Source: Rhodospirillum sp.
GTDB lineage: Bacteria; Pseudomonadota; Alphaproteobacteria; Dongiales; Dongiaceae
Assembly: GCA_013822765.1 (NCBI GenBank)
Contig: PNKY01000009.1
Location: 156,300 to 220,299, forward strand
Length of the DNA: 64,000 bases
Direction: 5' to 3'
The notes beneath the pieces were generated by a model that made no database searches, was not told where the DNA came from, and was given only the letters and a program-made list of their open reading frames with translations. Of the stretch, positions 34,637 to 43,541 are shown in pieces (the first letter of the stretch is position 1; every line of letters starts with the position of its first letter). A program made the position numbers and the translations under genes.

Positions 34637-35604
34637 CACGCAGCCTGCTTCAGGCTGCGCGCCACCCGCGGATCGAGCAGCGCGTTGATCAGGTCGACCA
34701 GCAAGTTGACCAGGATATAGGTGAGGACGGTGAACAATATGCCGCCCTGCACGATCGGGAAATTGCGGTTGAGGATGGCGTTGTAGATGATAGTGCCGAG
34801 GCCGGGACGAGCGAACACGATCTCGACGAACACCGCGTTGCTGATCATGTCGCCGAGGCCGAGGCCCATGACCGCCATCATGGGCACGAGCGCCAGCCGC
34901 AAGGCGAAGTGGCCCACGATCCGCCCTTCCGGCACACCATAGGCGCGCATCATGCGCACATGCTGCTCGGACAGGACCTCCAGCAGCGAAGCGCGGATCA
35001 AGCGAGCGATATAGCCGACCCAGCCGATCGACAAGGCGGCCGCGGGCAGCACCAGGTGTGCGAGCCGATCAAGCGGGTCGCCGGGATCGCCGATGCCGGT
35101 GACTGGCAGCCAGTGCAGCTGGATGGAAAAGATCAGCAGCAGGAAGATCGCAACGACGAAAGCCGGTGTCGTGATGAAGGTGACCGAGGCTACGCCGAGC
35201 ACGGTATCGGGCAGCGAACCCGGCTTCAGCGCCGCGATACATCCGAGCGCAACGCCGAGGCCCATCGCCAGCACCAGAGCGCAGCTGGCAAGTTGCAGGG
35301 TATTGGGCAGGACCTCCAGCACGATGTCGATGATCGGCCGGTTGGAGACTACATCCATGCCGAGGTCGCCCTGCACGAGCCGGGCGAAAAACAACCACGC
35401 CTGCTCGAGGACCGGACGGTCGAGGCCCATGCGCTCGGCGAAGGCGGCGCGCAGTTCCGGCGTGGCGCGCGGACCGAGCAGGATGCTGACCATGTCGCCG
35501 GGGACGAACTGGATGATGACGAACAGAAACAGGATGGCCCCCACCAGGGTCAGCAAGGCAGAGGCCAGTCTCTGTGCGATGAAGATGCCGAGGCCGGAGG
35601 ACAT
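34636..35604 (-). CDS. ABC importer permease (DppB-type)
   Basis: 322 residues, six helices, N-terminal FIAQRLASALLTLVGAILFLFVIIQFVPGD and the coupling loop MRAYGVPEGRIVGHFALRLAL. It follows the binding protein after 96 bases and is coupled to the DppC-type permease. No sign of decay. Confidence 0.93.
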   Translation of the reverse strand: MSSGLGIFIAQRLASALLTLVGAILFLFVIIQFVPGDMVSILLGPRATPELRAAFAERMGLDRPVLEQAWLFFARLVQGDLGMDVVSNRPIIDIVLEVLPNTLQLASCALVLAMGLGVALGCIAALKPGSLPDTVLGVASVTFITTPAFVVAIFLLLIFSIQLHWLPVTGIGDPGDPLDRLAHLVLPAAALSIGWVGYIARLIRASLLEVLSEQHVRMMRAYGVPEGRIVGHFALRLALVPMMAVMGLGLGDMISNAVFVEIVFARPGLGTIIYNAILNRNFPIVQGGILFTVLTYILVNLLVDLINALLDPRVARSLKQAA

Positions 35605-35700
35605 GTCTAGAAAGCTCCCTTCCCCCGCCGGTCCGCAAGCCGGGGGAAGGGGAGCGTCATGGCGTTAGTGACGTGCGGCCGCACGCGATCGACCGGCGTC

Positions 35701-37251
35701 CTACGCCTCCTTGAAATACCGAAACTGCCAGTTGTTGCCGTTGGGCAGGATCGCCGGGCTCAGCCACTTGGCGTGTGCAAAATCGTGCACGCCGTGAGTG
35801 ATCCAGATGCAGGTCGCGGATTCGTCGAGCAGCTGCTGCATACGGATGTATTTCTCCGCGCGCTTGGCATTGTCGGTGATCGAAGCCGCCTCCTTGTGGA
35901 GCTGGTCGAACTCCGGGCTCCGCCAGCGCTGCCAGTTCCAGATGCTGACCTGCTCGGACAGGAACCACTGGGTCTGGAAGCTGGGGTCGAACTTCGAGGT
36001 GTAGGGGATGATGGTCAGCTCCAGGTCCTTGCTCTTGTCGCCCTCGCCCATGCCCCAATAGGCGCCCCCGTCGAGCGCGCTGATCTTCACATTGACGCCG
36101 ATCTCCGCCAGGTTGGCCTGGACGATCTGCGCGATCGCCTGGGTGGTGGCGTCACTGAGGCAGGTGAGCGTGCAGTCGAAGCTGGGCTTGCCGGCTTCCT
36201 CCAGCAGTGCTTTCGCCTTGGCCGGATCGAACTGATAGACGGGCGCCTGGTCCCAATGGCCAAGCAGGCCGGGCGCCAGCAAGGTCTTGGCGCGCTGGAC
36301 CGTGCCGGAGAAGGCTCCGGCGATGATGGCGTCGACGTCGATGCCGTAGCGGATCGCCTGTCGCACCTTCAGATCGTCGAAGGGCGGCTTCTCCATGTTG
36401 ATGCCGATCCACTGGTAGTCGATCGCTTCCATCTTGATAACGGCGGAGTCGGGATCCTTCTCGATCTCCGGGATCGCGGTCGGCTCGATCTCGGTATGGG
36501 CGATTTCCTTTGCCTGGAAGGCGAGCAGGGCGGTCTTCCACTCCTGGATCGGTTTCAGCACGATGCGCTGGAAGTTGGCCTTGTCCGTACCCTTGTAGTC
36601 GGGATTGGCCTCCAGGGTGAGGTGATCGTTCGGCTTCCACTCCTTCAGCATGTAGGGGCCGCTGCCGATCAGGGTGGTGGAGATCTTTTCCTTCAGTTCA
36701 CCGGCCGCCTTCTTGGACAGGATGCCGCCGGACCCGTCGGGAATGCCGATGACCCAGATCGCCGGCGCGGGGTTCTTGAACAGGATGCGGCCGGTATATT
36801 TGCCGGTGACCTCGACCTTGTCGAGCGCACCCCAGTCGTCGGCATAGGCCGGCTTGCTGCCGTCCGCCGCCGGCGTGATGAAGCGCTCATAGGAGAACTT
36901 CACGTCCTCCGCCGTCATCTCGCCATAGCCGCCATGGAACATCTGGCCGGGGTTCAGCTCGAACTTGATCTCGGTCTCGCTGACCTGATCGATCGACTTC
37001 GCGGCGTCGAGTTCCCACTCCAGCGAGCCCGGCTTGAAGCGCGCCAGGGTCTGGCAGACCGCGATGATGATGTTGTCCTCGATCGAACCGATGCGGTTCG
37101 CGGGATCCAGATTCTTGATGTCGGTTTCGATGCGCACGATCACCTCGTCGCGCGCGGCGAACGCAACGCGCGAGCCAAGGCCCAGCAGCGGCAGCGCCGC
37201 CGCGCCCGATGCGGTCAGAAGTAACGAACGCCGGTCCAGTTTCATCACCAT
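35701..37251 (-). CDS. ABC importer substrate-binding protein, family 5
   Basis: 516 residues. N-terminus MVMKLDRRSLLLTASGAAALPLLG is a Tat-type signal with cleavage near VAFAARD. The mature chain shows LDPANRIGSIEDNII, FELNPGQMFHGGYGEMTAEDVKFSYERF and VRQAIRYGIDVDAIIAGAF, standard for the DppA/OppA class. GGGAGA lies 5-7 bases before the ATG at 37251. It delivers the inducing substrate of the cluster to the two permeases that follow; the ligand is unknown and need not be a peptide. Confidence 0.93.
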   Translation of the reverse strand: MVMKLDRRSLLLTASGAAALPLLGLGSRVAFAARDEVIVRIETDIKNLDPANRIGSIEDNIIIAVCQTLARFKPGSLEWELDAAKSIDQVSETEIKFELNPGQMFHGGYGEMTAEDVKFSYERFITPAADGSKPAYADDWGALDKVEVTGKYTGRILFKNPAPAIWVIGIPDGSGGILSKKAAGELKEKISTTLIGSGPYMLKEWKPNDHLTLEANPDYKGTDKANFQRIVLKPIQEWKTALLAFQAKEIAHTEIEPTAIPEIEKDPDSAVIKMEAIDYQWIGINMEKPPFDDLKVRQAIRYGIDVDAIIAGAFSGTVQRAKTLLAPGLLGHWDQAPVYQFDPAKAKALLEEAGKPSFDCTLTCLSDATTQAIAQIVQANLAEIGVNVKISALDGGAYWGMGEGDKSKDLELTIIPYTSKFDPSFQTQWFLSEQVSIWNWQRWRSPEFDQLHKEAASITDNAKRAEKYIRMQQLLDESATCIWITHGVHDFAHAKWLSPAILPNGNNWQFRYFKEA

Positions 37252-37290
37252 GATCGTCTCCCTTGCCTGTCTGTTGAAAGCCGCCTGTTG

Positions 37291-37316
37291 TTATTGCGCC
37301 CGTTATTATTGCGCCC
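37291..37316. repeat. Short direct repeat upstream of the binding-protein gene
   Basis: TTATTGCGCCC occurs twice, at 37291-37301 and 37306-37316, separated by GTTA, in the 102-base gap between the CocE-like gene and the binding-protein gene. No function is evident; it could be a slippage product or part of a control site. Confidence 0.35.
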
Positions 37317-37353
37317 CAGCAGGACGCCCAAACGAGTCTTACTTGTTCAACGC

Positions 37354-39381
37354 CTACATGCAATCGCGCTTGATCTTCTCCTTGTACTCGCGGGTGGCGA
37401 AGATCTTGCCGTGGTCGTACGCCTTGACCCAGCCGGTGACGTGAAAGTGGGTCGCATCGCTGGTTACCGCCACCTCGCTGTCGAAGCGCGCATCCCAATC
37501 GCCGCGCTTGTAGGACTGGGTGCACAACACCGAGCAGAAGCAGGCGGTCGGGTCGTTGCGCTGGATGCGGTAGGTCTTGATGCGGGTCGAGGTCTGCTCC
37601 GTCCCGATGTCGTTGATGACGTAGCGGCCGTCGTCGCTCTTGATCAGGAAGGTCGTGGTCTCGGTCTCGATCTCGTTGAGGATGGTGCGTTTCTCCACCT
37701 CCGGCTCGAAGTCGGTGGTCGCGGCATCCGGCGCGAAATCCGGCGGCCCGAACTTGACGCCGCCGAGGCCGGCGAACGAGCCGAGGGCCGGCAGGTCGAG
37801 GCGCGACTTCGCGGCGTCGACGGTCAGCGTGACGTCCTCGGGCGACGGCCACACCATCGGCCAATAGGTCGAGGAGACGGCAAGGCGCAGGCGGTGGCCC
37901 TTCGGGATCGTCTGGGCGACGGGCTTCAGCGGCACCGACACGTCATAGAACTTGCCGGGCTTCAGCGGCTCGGGGAACTCGTGGCTCTTGCGGTGCGCGA
38001 GGTTGAGGATGCCGAAGCTCACCATCGCCGAGGTGCCGTCCGGCGCCACGTCGCAAATGCGCACCGCCGCCAGCGCCTGCTTGCGGTCGGCGGCGATGCG
38101 CAGCCGCGCAAAGCCGTTGCCGACGATGTGCAGCGGCGACTTGAGCGGCGCGGTGTCGAAGCAGAGCGAGCCGGAATCGTCCTCGCGCTGGTCGGTGGCG
38201 CCCTCCGCCGCAATGCGGCCCTGACCGTAGGGGCACCATTCCTGTGCCTTCATGCCGGTGGTCTGCGGCGAGTGCACACTGCGGCGCTCGCTCTTGGCGC
38301 GCGGCTTGCGATCGGCCAGGCTGGTGCCGGACAGGTACATCGCCTTGGTCTTGATCTTGCGCGACGGCCAGTCCTTGAAGCCGAGCCAGCGGCCCTTGCG
38401 TTCCAGGAAGTGCGGCGCCGGCTTGGCGTAATCCATCAGATAGAGGCGGATGTCGGGGTCCTTCTCGACCCCGGTCTCGATGCCTTTCAGCCATTTGTCC
38501 CACCAGCGCTTGCATTCGCGCAGGAAATCGATGGCAGGGCCCGGCACGCCGCGATGCGGCTCCTTGTGGCCCCAGGGCCCGATCAGGCCTTTGCACGGCG
38601 CCTTCAGGTTCTCGACCAGGTTGATGATGGTCGGCGTGTAGCCGTCGAGCCAGCCGCCGACCGCCAGCACCGCGCACTGGATCGCATCGTAGTCCTCGCA
38701 CACCGATCCGTGCTTCCAGAAGGCATCGCGGCGCTGGTGCTTCAGCCACTCGGCGGGAAACAGCGGCAGGTTGTCGATGCGCTGCTTCCACATGTCGCGC
38801 CAGCGCTCGCCGACCATCTCGGGGTCGGGCGGCAGGCCGCCGTAGTTGAAGAACGAGGCGCCCCAGCTGAAATTGTCGTCGATCACGCAGCCGCCGAGGT
38901 AATGCGCGTCGCAGGCATAGCGGTCGTCGGTCGAGCAGGTGGTGACGATGGCCTTCAGCGCCGGCGGCCGGCGTGCCGCGATCTGCAAGCCGTTGAAGCC
39001 GCCCCAGGAGATGCCGATGATGCCGACGCTGCCGCTGCACCAGGGCTGCTTCGCGAGCCAAGCGATGATCTCCAGCGCGTCGTCCTGCTCGCGCTTCACG
39101 TATTCGTCTTCGACCAGGCCTTCCGAATCGCCTGTGCCCGCGATGTCGACCCGCGCCGCGGCGTAGCCATTGGCGGCGAACCATACGTGCTTACCGTCGT
39201 CGCGCAGGCGCGTTCCGTCGCGCCGGCGATACGGCAGGTACTCGAGGATGCAGGGAACCGGGTTCGTCGCGGCGTCCTTCGGCAAGAATAGCCGCGCCGC
39301 CAGCTTGCGCCCGCCGCTGACTGGAATCCAGGCCAGCTCGATGTTCTCCACCTTGCTGCGGAAGAGCTCGCGTTGTTTCAT
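37354..39381 (-). CDS. CocE/NonD-type hydrolase (peptidase S15 family)
   Basis: 675 residues. The alpha/beta hydrolase core has AYLPYRRRDGTRLRDDG-like opening, VDIAGTGDSEG and the nucleophile elbow GIIGISWGGF with S125. The C-terminal third is the jelly-roll domain of X-Pro dipeptidyl-peptidase/cocaine esterase relatives (HRLRLAVSSTYWPM is its usual signature). There is no signal peptide, so it acts in the cytoplasm on an ester or amide, probably the imported compound. First gene of the minus-strand cluster, reading away from the BetI-like gene across a perfect palindrome. Confidence 0.9.
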   Translation of the reverse strand: MKQRELFRSKVENIELAWIPVSGGRKLAARLFLPKDAATNPVPCILEYLPYRRRDGTRLRDDGKHVWFAANGYAAARVDIAGTGDSEGLVEDEYVKREQDDALEIIAWLAKQPWCSGSVGIIGISWGGFNGLQIAARRPPALKAIVTTCSTDDRYACDAHYLGGCVIDDNFSWGASFFNYGGLPPDPEMVGERWRDMWKQRIDNLPLFPAEWLKHQRRDAFWKHGSVCEDYDAIQCAVLAVGGWLDGYTPTIINLVENLKAPCKGLIGPWGHKEPHRGVPGPAIDFLRECKRWWDKWLKGIETGVEKDPDIRLYLMDYAKPAPHFLERKGRWLGFKDWPSRKIKTKAMYLSGTSLADRKPRAKSERRSVHSPQTTGMKAQEWCPYGQGRIAAEGATDQREDDSGSLCFDTAPLKSPLHIVGNGFARLRIAADRKQALAAVRICDVAPDGTSAMVSFGILNLAHRKSHEFPEPLKPGKFYDVSVPLKPVAQTIPKGHRLRLAVSSTYWPMVWPSPEDVTLTVDAAKSRLDLPALGSFAGLGGVKFGPPDFAPDAATTDFEPEVEKRTILNEIETETTTFLIKSDDGRYVINDIGTEQTSTRIKTYRIQRNDPTACFCSVLCTQSYKRGDWDARFDSEVAVTSDATHFHVTGWVKAYDHGKIFATREYKEKIKRDCM

Positions 39382-39515
39382 GGATCTCGATCCGGGAATG
39401 AGCCTAGGTGAGGTCTGACGGGACGCCCGCGGATTTCGACGGCGCTGACGACCTCAACAACGGCAGCACCGACGCACCCATTACGCCCCCCGATTGCCTT
39501 TTGCGCCATCCTACC

Positions 39516-39543
39516 GATATATTGATTTTGAAATCAATATATC
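39516..39543. promoter_or_regulatory. Perfect 28-bp palindrome, operator candidate for the BetI-like repressor
   Basis: Two 13-base arms, GATATATTGATTT and AAATCAATATATC, with a TG centre, form an exact inverted repeat in the 207-base gap between the divergent hydrolase and regulator genes. It is AT-rich within GC-rich DNA and 46 bases upstream of the regulator ATG. Core half-sites ATTGA-N8-TCAAT fit a homodimeric TetR/BetI repressor. The likely role is control of both the regulator and the nine-gene catabolic cluster. Confidence 0.8.
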
Positions 39544-39588
39544 AAATCGCCGTTCAAATATGTTGTGCGGCGGGTCGGCAGGAGATTC

Positions 39589-40194
39589 ATGAACAGGGTC
39601 CGCAAGAAGCGCTCGGTCAAGGACATGCGGCGGGACGAGTTGATGGAAGCGGCCATCATGGTCATCGCCAAGGAAGGGTTGCACGGCACGACGCTGTCCC
39701 AGATCGCGGTCGAGGCCGGCATGTCGACGGCGCTGGTGAACCACTATTTCGACAGCAAGGAAGACCTGCTCGAAGCCACGATGCGGCGTCTTTCCGGACG
39801 TTATCGCAACGAGATCATGAAGCTCTTACCCGCCAATCCCACCCCGGCGCAGCGTCTGCGCGCGATCATCGAAGGTTCGTTCGAGCCTGACTACCTCACT
39901 CTTGCATCCCGCAAGGCCTGGGTGCAGTTCCTGGTGAACGCGATGTCCGGCGGACGCATCTTCCATCTCTACCGGCTGACCGGGGAGCGCGTGGTCTCGA
40001 ACATCCGCTATGCGGTGAAGCAGCTGGTTCCGCCGGACCAGGTGGACGATACGGTCGACGGCATCGCCGCCATGATCGACGGCTTCTTCTGGGAAAATGC
40101 CACCGACTGCTCCGCCGAGGATCTGATGCGCGCGCGCCGGATCAGCTGGAACTACGCGGTGCTGCTCATTCCCTCGCTGCGCGACACGCATTGA
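39589..40194 (+). CDS. BetI-like TetR family transcriptional regulator
   Basis: 201 residues from the ATG at 39589, preceded by AGGAG. The HTH spans about residues 14-58 (ELMEAAIMVIAKEGLHGTTLSQIA, then AGMSTALVNHYFDSKEDLLEATMR). The C-terminal domain follows BetI, with AWVQFLVNAM, RVVSNIRYAVK and DGIAAMIDGFFWENA. BetI proteins repress choline/betaine genes in other bacteria, but the neighbours here are a hydrolase and solute importer, so the ligand is probably another compound. It sits next to its likely operator at 39516. Confidence 0.92.
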   Translation: MNRVRKKRSVKDMRRDELMEAAIMVIAKEGLHGTTLSQIAVEAGMSTALVNHYFDSKEDLLEATMRRLSGRYRNEIMKLLPANPTPAQRLRAIIEGSFEPDYLTLASRKAWVQFLVNAMSGGRIFHLYRLTGERVVSNIRYAVKQLVPPDQVDDTVDGIAAMIDGFFWENATDCSAEDLMRARRISWNYAVLLIPSLRDTH

Positions 40195-40272
40195 GCGGAA
40201 TGGTCGCAGCCGTTCCGCGGCGCTTGCAGCCGCGCGCACGCTTGGGCAGCATGCAGAAAAGCAGCGGGTGAA

Positions 40273-41085
40273 ATGGACGACATGGCGAGATTGGTTTCAC
40301 CGGAGCAAGTGCGCGCGTACCAAGCCGATGGCGCGGCCCTTCTTCCTGGGTTGCTGACGGATTGGGTCGACGTGATCAAGGCCGGGATCGAGCGCAACAT
40401 GCGCGAGCCCGGGCCCTATGCGGCGGAGAATCTGAAGCCGGGCGAGAGCGGGCGCTTCTTCGACGACTACTGCAACTGGCAGCGCATCCCGGAGTTCGTG
40501 GAGGTGGTGCAGAAATCGCCGGCGGCGCAAGCGGCCGCTGCGCTCATGCGCTCGAACAGCGCGCAGGTGTTCCACGACCACGTCCTGGTGAAGGAGCCGG
40601 GCACCGCCAAGCCGACGCCCTGGCACCAGGATGCGCCGTACTACTTCGTCGACGGCGACCAGACCGTCAGCTTCTGGGTACCGGTCGATCCGGTGAAGGA
40701 CGCGACCCTACGCTGCGTCGCCGGCTCGCACCACTGGCCCAAGCTGGTGCTGCCGGTGCGCTGGCTGTCGGACGAGAGTTTCTATGCCGACAGCGACGCC
40801 TATATCCCGGTGCCCGATCCCGATGCCGCGCCCGAGCGCTATCGCGTGCTGGAATGGGAGATGCAGCCGGGCGATGCGGTCGCCTTTCATTATCGTACGC
40901 TCCATGGCGCGCGGGGCAACTTCACCACGGAGCGGCGGCGCGCCTTCTCGCTGCGCTTCGTCGGCGACGATGCGGTCTATGGCACGCGACCCGGCCGCAC
41001 CTCCCCGCCATTCCCCGGCCACGACATGACGCCGGGTCAGCGCCTGCGCGAGGACTGGTTCCCGGTGGTGTTTGCAAAAAGCTGA
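40273..41085 (+). CDS. Phytanoyl-CoA dioxygenase (PhyH) family protein
   Basis: 270 residues of the Fe(II)/2-oxoglutarate oxygenase fold. Iron ligands are H118 and D120 (PTPWHQDAPYY) and H211 (FHYRTLHGARGN); R222 or a near Arg would bind 2-oxoglutarate. The family hydroxylates acyl-CoAs, amino acids and small natural products. It lies 78 bases after the BetI-like gene on the same strand and could be co-regulated. Substrate unknown. Confidence 0.9.
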   Translation: MDDMARLVSPEQVRAYQADGAALLPGLLTDWVDVIKAGIERNMREPGPYAAENLKPGESGRFFDDYCNWQRIPEFVEVVQKSPAAQAAAALMRSNSAQVFHDHVLVKEPGTAKPTPWHQDAPYYFVDGDQTVSFWVPVDPVKDATLRCVAGSHHWPKLVLPVRWLSDESFYADSDAYIPVPDPDAAPERYRVLEWEMQPGDAVAFHYRTLHGARGNFTTERRRAFSLRFVGDDAVYGTRPGRTSPPFPGHDMTPGQRLREDWFPVVFAKS

Positions 41086-41106
41086 CGCGACCGGCTCCCT
41101 GCCGGC

Positions 41107-41541
41107 CTACTTGTACGCGCGCTTGGTCCAGAACTTGTCGGCAGCCTCGATGTTCTCGGCGGCGTGGGCCATCCAATAGGCGCGCTCGGCTGAGCTGCCG
41201 GCAATAATGTATAGCTTGCCGTCGACAATGACCCAGTTCTCGGGGTTCGCCGGCGCCGAGATGCCCATGGCCATGCCGCCGGCACACATGCCGCCATACT
41301 GCGGCATGTAACGATCGGGATCGGCCGTGAACATCTCCTTGTGGGATTGGTTCGCGAACTGCCAGTTCGAATCGTCAAATGGCACCTCGTAGCTGGAGCT
41401 GCCCTTGACGGCCTTGCCCTCGGTGAAATAGGCGACGACGTCGTAGCCCTGGATCGCGACATGCGTGCTGTCGGCATTGGCTGCCTGCAGCGAAAACGCC
41501 ACGATCAGGAGTCCGACCCACCGCGCGACTGCGGTCTTCAT
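41107..41541 (-). CDS. Secreted YHS-domain protein
   Basis: 144 residues. Signal peptide to about residue 23 (LLIVAFSLQAANADS). The mature part is a YHS-like domain: VAIQGYDVVAYFTEGKAVKGSSSYEVPFDDSNWQFANQSHKEMFTADPDRYMPQYGGMCAGGM. YHS proteins bind metals or act beside metal enzymes and are common near copper and heme genes; the cysteine in MCAGGM may be a ligand. It converges with the PhyH gene. Confidence 0.87.
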   Translation of the reverse strand: MKTAVARWVGLLIVAFSLQAANADSTHVAIQGYDVVAYFTEGKAVKGSSSYEVPFDDSNWQFANQSHKEMFTADPDRYMPQYGGMCAGGMAMGISAPANPENWVIVDGKLYIIAGSSAERAYWMAHAAENIEAADKFWTKRAYK

Positions 41542-41654
41542 GGGTCACCTCGCTCGTGATGTCTGGATCAATGCGCAACTGAGGGTTCAGTGTTATAGAA
41601 TCCCGACATCCTGTCCAATGCCGAATGCGCAGGAAATAGCTCGCTGGGGGTTCG

Positions 41655-43526
41655 GTGCGCGACGACGAACCGACACGAAAGCTGACGACAATCCTGTCCG
41701 CCGATGTGGCGGAATTCAGTCGGATGATGCGCGCCGACGAGGATGGCACGTTCCGCATCCTGCGTCTCTGCCGCCAGCAGATCGACCCGCTGGTGGGTCA
41801 GCATCACGGACGGATTTTCAACACCGCTGGCGACAGTGTCGTCGCGGAATTCACCAGCCCAGTGGAGGCGCTGCGCTGCGCCGCGGAAATTCAGCAAGCT
41901 ATTAATAAGGTTGGCGCCGACTCGGCGACGGACCTCCATATGAAATTTCGCATCGGAATCAATCTCGGCGACGTCCTGGTCGAGGGCGCCGACCTGATCG
42001 GCGACGGCGTCAACATCGCGAACCGCATCCAAAGCGTAGCGAAGCCGGGCGAAATCTGTGTCTCCGCGAGCGTTCATGAAGTCGTTAAGAACTACCCCGG
42101 TTTTTCCTATGACGACCTCGGCGCCGTGGCGGTCAAGAGCATCGCGGAGCCGGTGCGGGTCTACCGGGTCCGGCCGCAATCGGCCGCGCGTGCTCCGGCG
42201 CCGCGCCGTGTCCGCGCCGCCATGCGGGCCAGCATGTGGGCAACCCTGGTGGTTGTCGCTGTCGCCGGGACGCTCGCCCTTGCGGTCCATTTCGGGGTCG
42301 TGCGGGTTCCGACGTGGCAGTCCGAACCGGCCGCCAGCGTCTCGTCCGATACGCGGGTTTCGATCGCGGTCCTCCCGTTCGACAACCTCAGCGGCGACTC
42401 CGCTCAGGACTACTTCGTCGCGGGCGTCACGGAGGAGATGATCCTGGCGCTAGGTCGGTTCTCGGATCTGTCGGTCATCGCGCGCGAGGCGGTCCAGCAA
42501 TACAAGGGCAAGGCCCTGAAGCCCGGCGAGCTCAGCCGCGACCTCGACGTGCGCTACGCGCTGCAGGGCTCGGTCCGGCGCGAGGGCGAGCGCGTGCGGG
42601 TAACGGCCATGCTCAGCGACGCGCAAACCGGCGTGCAATTGTGGGCCGATCGCTATGACGGCGAGATCATGGATGTGTTCGCGGTCCAGGACGACATCAC
42701 GCAGAAGGTCGTGGGCACCCTCGCCATTAAGCTGACCGACATCGAGCGGCTGCGGTCGCTCGGCAAGCCGCCGGAGAACCTGCAGGCCTATGACTATGCA
42801 CAGCGCGGTTGGGACTACCTCCGCCGCGGCGCGCGCTCGGACATCCGCGAGGCCCGAAAGGTGTTCGAGCAGGCGATCACGCTCGATCCCGGCTATGCCA
42901 ATGCCTATGTCGGACTTGCCTGGACACGGGTTACCGCCGTCACATCCGGCTGGACCGAGCAGGCAGCGGAGGCGCTGACAGAGGCGGAACGCGTGGCGCG
43001 AAAGGCGCTCGAGCTGGACGGCAGCAACGCGTCGGCGCACGCCGTCCTGGCGCAAGTCTATCTCTATCGCCAGCAATACAACCTTGCCCGTGTGGAGAAC
43101 GATCAGGCGATTGCCCTCAATCCGAACGACGCATGGAGCCACGCCGCACGCGGCGGCGTGCTGGTCTATGTCGGCGAGCCGGAAGAAGCAGTCAGGTCGT
43201 TCGAGATCGCGCTGCGGCTCGATCCCAGCCTGAACGTTGTCGGAACCTACCCCGTGGGCTGGGCCTACTATCTGGTTGGGCGCTACGAGGACGGTGTGCA
43301 CGTGATGGAACGGCAGGTGCACCTCTTCCCGAGCGACTTCTTCATCCACACCGCGCTGGCCGCGTCCTACGCGCAGCTCGGGCGCAGGGGGGATGCCGCG
43401 CTCGCCGCCAGCAACACGCTGCGCGCCTGGCCGTTCTTCGAAGTGAACACGTTCGTTCAGCAGTTTCAACGACCACAGGACCGCGCCGTGATCAGCGCAG
43501 GCCTTCGGAGAGCCGGCCTGAAATAG
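41655..43526 (+). CDS. Class III cyclase fused to membrane segment, TolB-like and TPR regions
   Basis: 623 residues, GTG start with GGGGG upstream. The cyclase domain (about 8-180) has metal ligands D17 (SADVAEFSR) and D60 (TAGDSVVAEF) and the Asn/Arg of GDGVNIANRI. The substrate-position residue is N56 where the paralogue at 17004 has Lys, so base specificity or activity may differ. A membrane helix follows at about residues 200-220 (WATLVVVAVAGTLALAVHF), then a TolB-like region (VAVLPFDNLSG-like start, LQGSVRREGERVRVTA) and TPRs. It is a membrane-anchored version of the same architecture. Confidence 0.88.
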   Translation: MRDDEPTRKLTTILSADVAEFSRMMRADEDGTFRILRLCRQQIDPLVGQHHGRIFNTAGDSVVAEFTSPVEALRCAAEIQQAINKVGADSATDLHMKFRIGINLGDVLVEGADLIGDGVNIANRIQSVAKPGEICVSASVHEVVKNYPGFSYDDLGAVAVKSIAEPVRVYRVRPQSAARAPAPRRVRAAMRASMWATLVVVAVAGTLALAVHFGVVRVPTWQSEPAASVSSDTRVSIAVLPFDNLSGDSAQDYFVAGVTEEMILALGRFSDLSVIAREAVQQYKGKALKPGELSRDLDVRYALQGSVRREGERVRVTAMLSDAQTGVQLWADRYDGEIMDVFAVQDDITQKVVGTLAIKLTDIERLRSLGKPPENLQAYDYAQRGWDYLRRGARSDIREARKVFEQAITLDPGYANAYVGLAWTRVTAVTSGWTEQAAEALTEAERVARKALELDGSNASAHAVLAQVYLYRQQYNLARVENDQAIALNPNDAWSHAARGGVLVYVGEPEEAVRSFEIALRLDPSLNVVGTYPVGWAYYLVGRYEDGVHVMERQVHLFPSDFFIHTALAASYAQLGRRGDAALAASNTLRAWPFFEVNTFVQQFQRPQDRAVISAGLRRAGLK

Positions 43527-43541
43527 GCTCGCCGCTCGGCA

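Noticed and set aside
37252..37353. Possible promoter or operator made of TTATTGCGCCC direct repeats
   Set aside because: The repeats are short and not symmetric, and the operon reads through from the hydrolase; kept only as a repeat.
37288..39291. 667-residue plus-strand frame opposite the CocE-like hydrolase
   Set aside because: It has no recognisable motif and an antisense composition, while the minus strand holds a complete hydrolase with catalytic motifs.
39589..40194. Choline/betaine (bet) locus
   Set aside because: The regulator is BetI-like, but no betA, betB, betC or choline transporter signature is present; neighbours point to another substrate.
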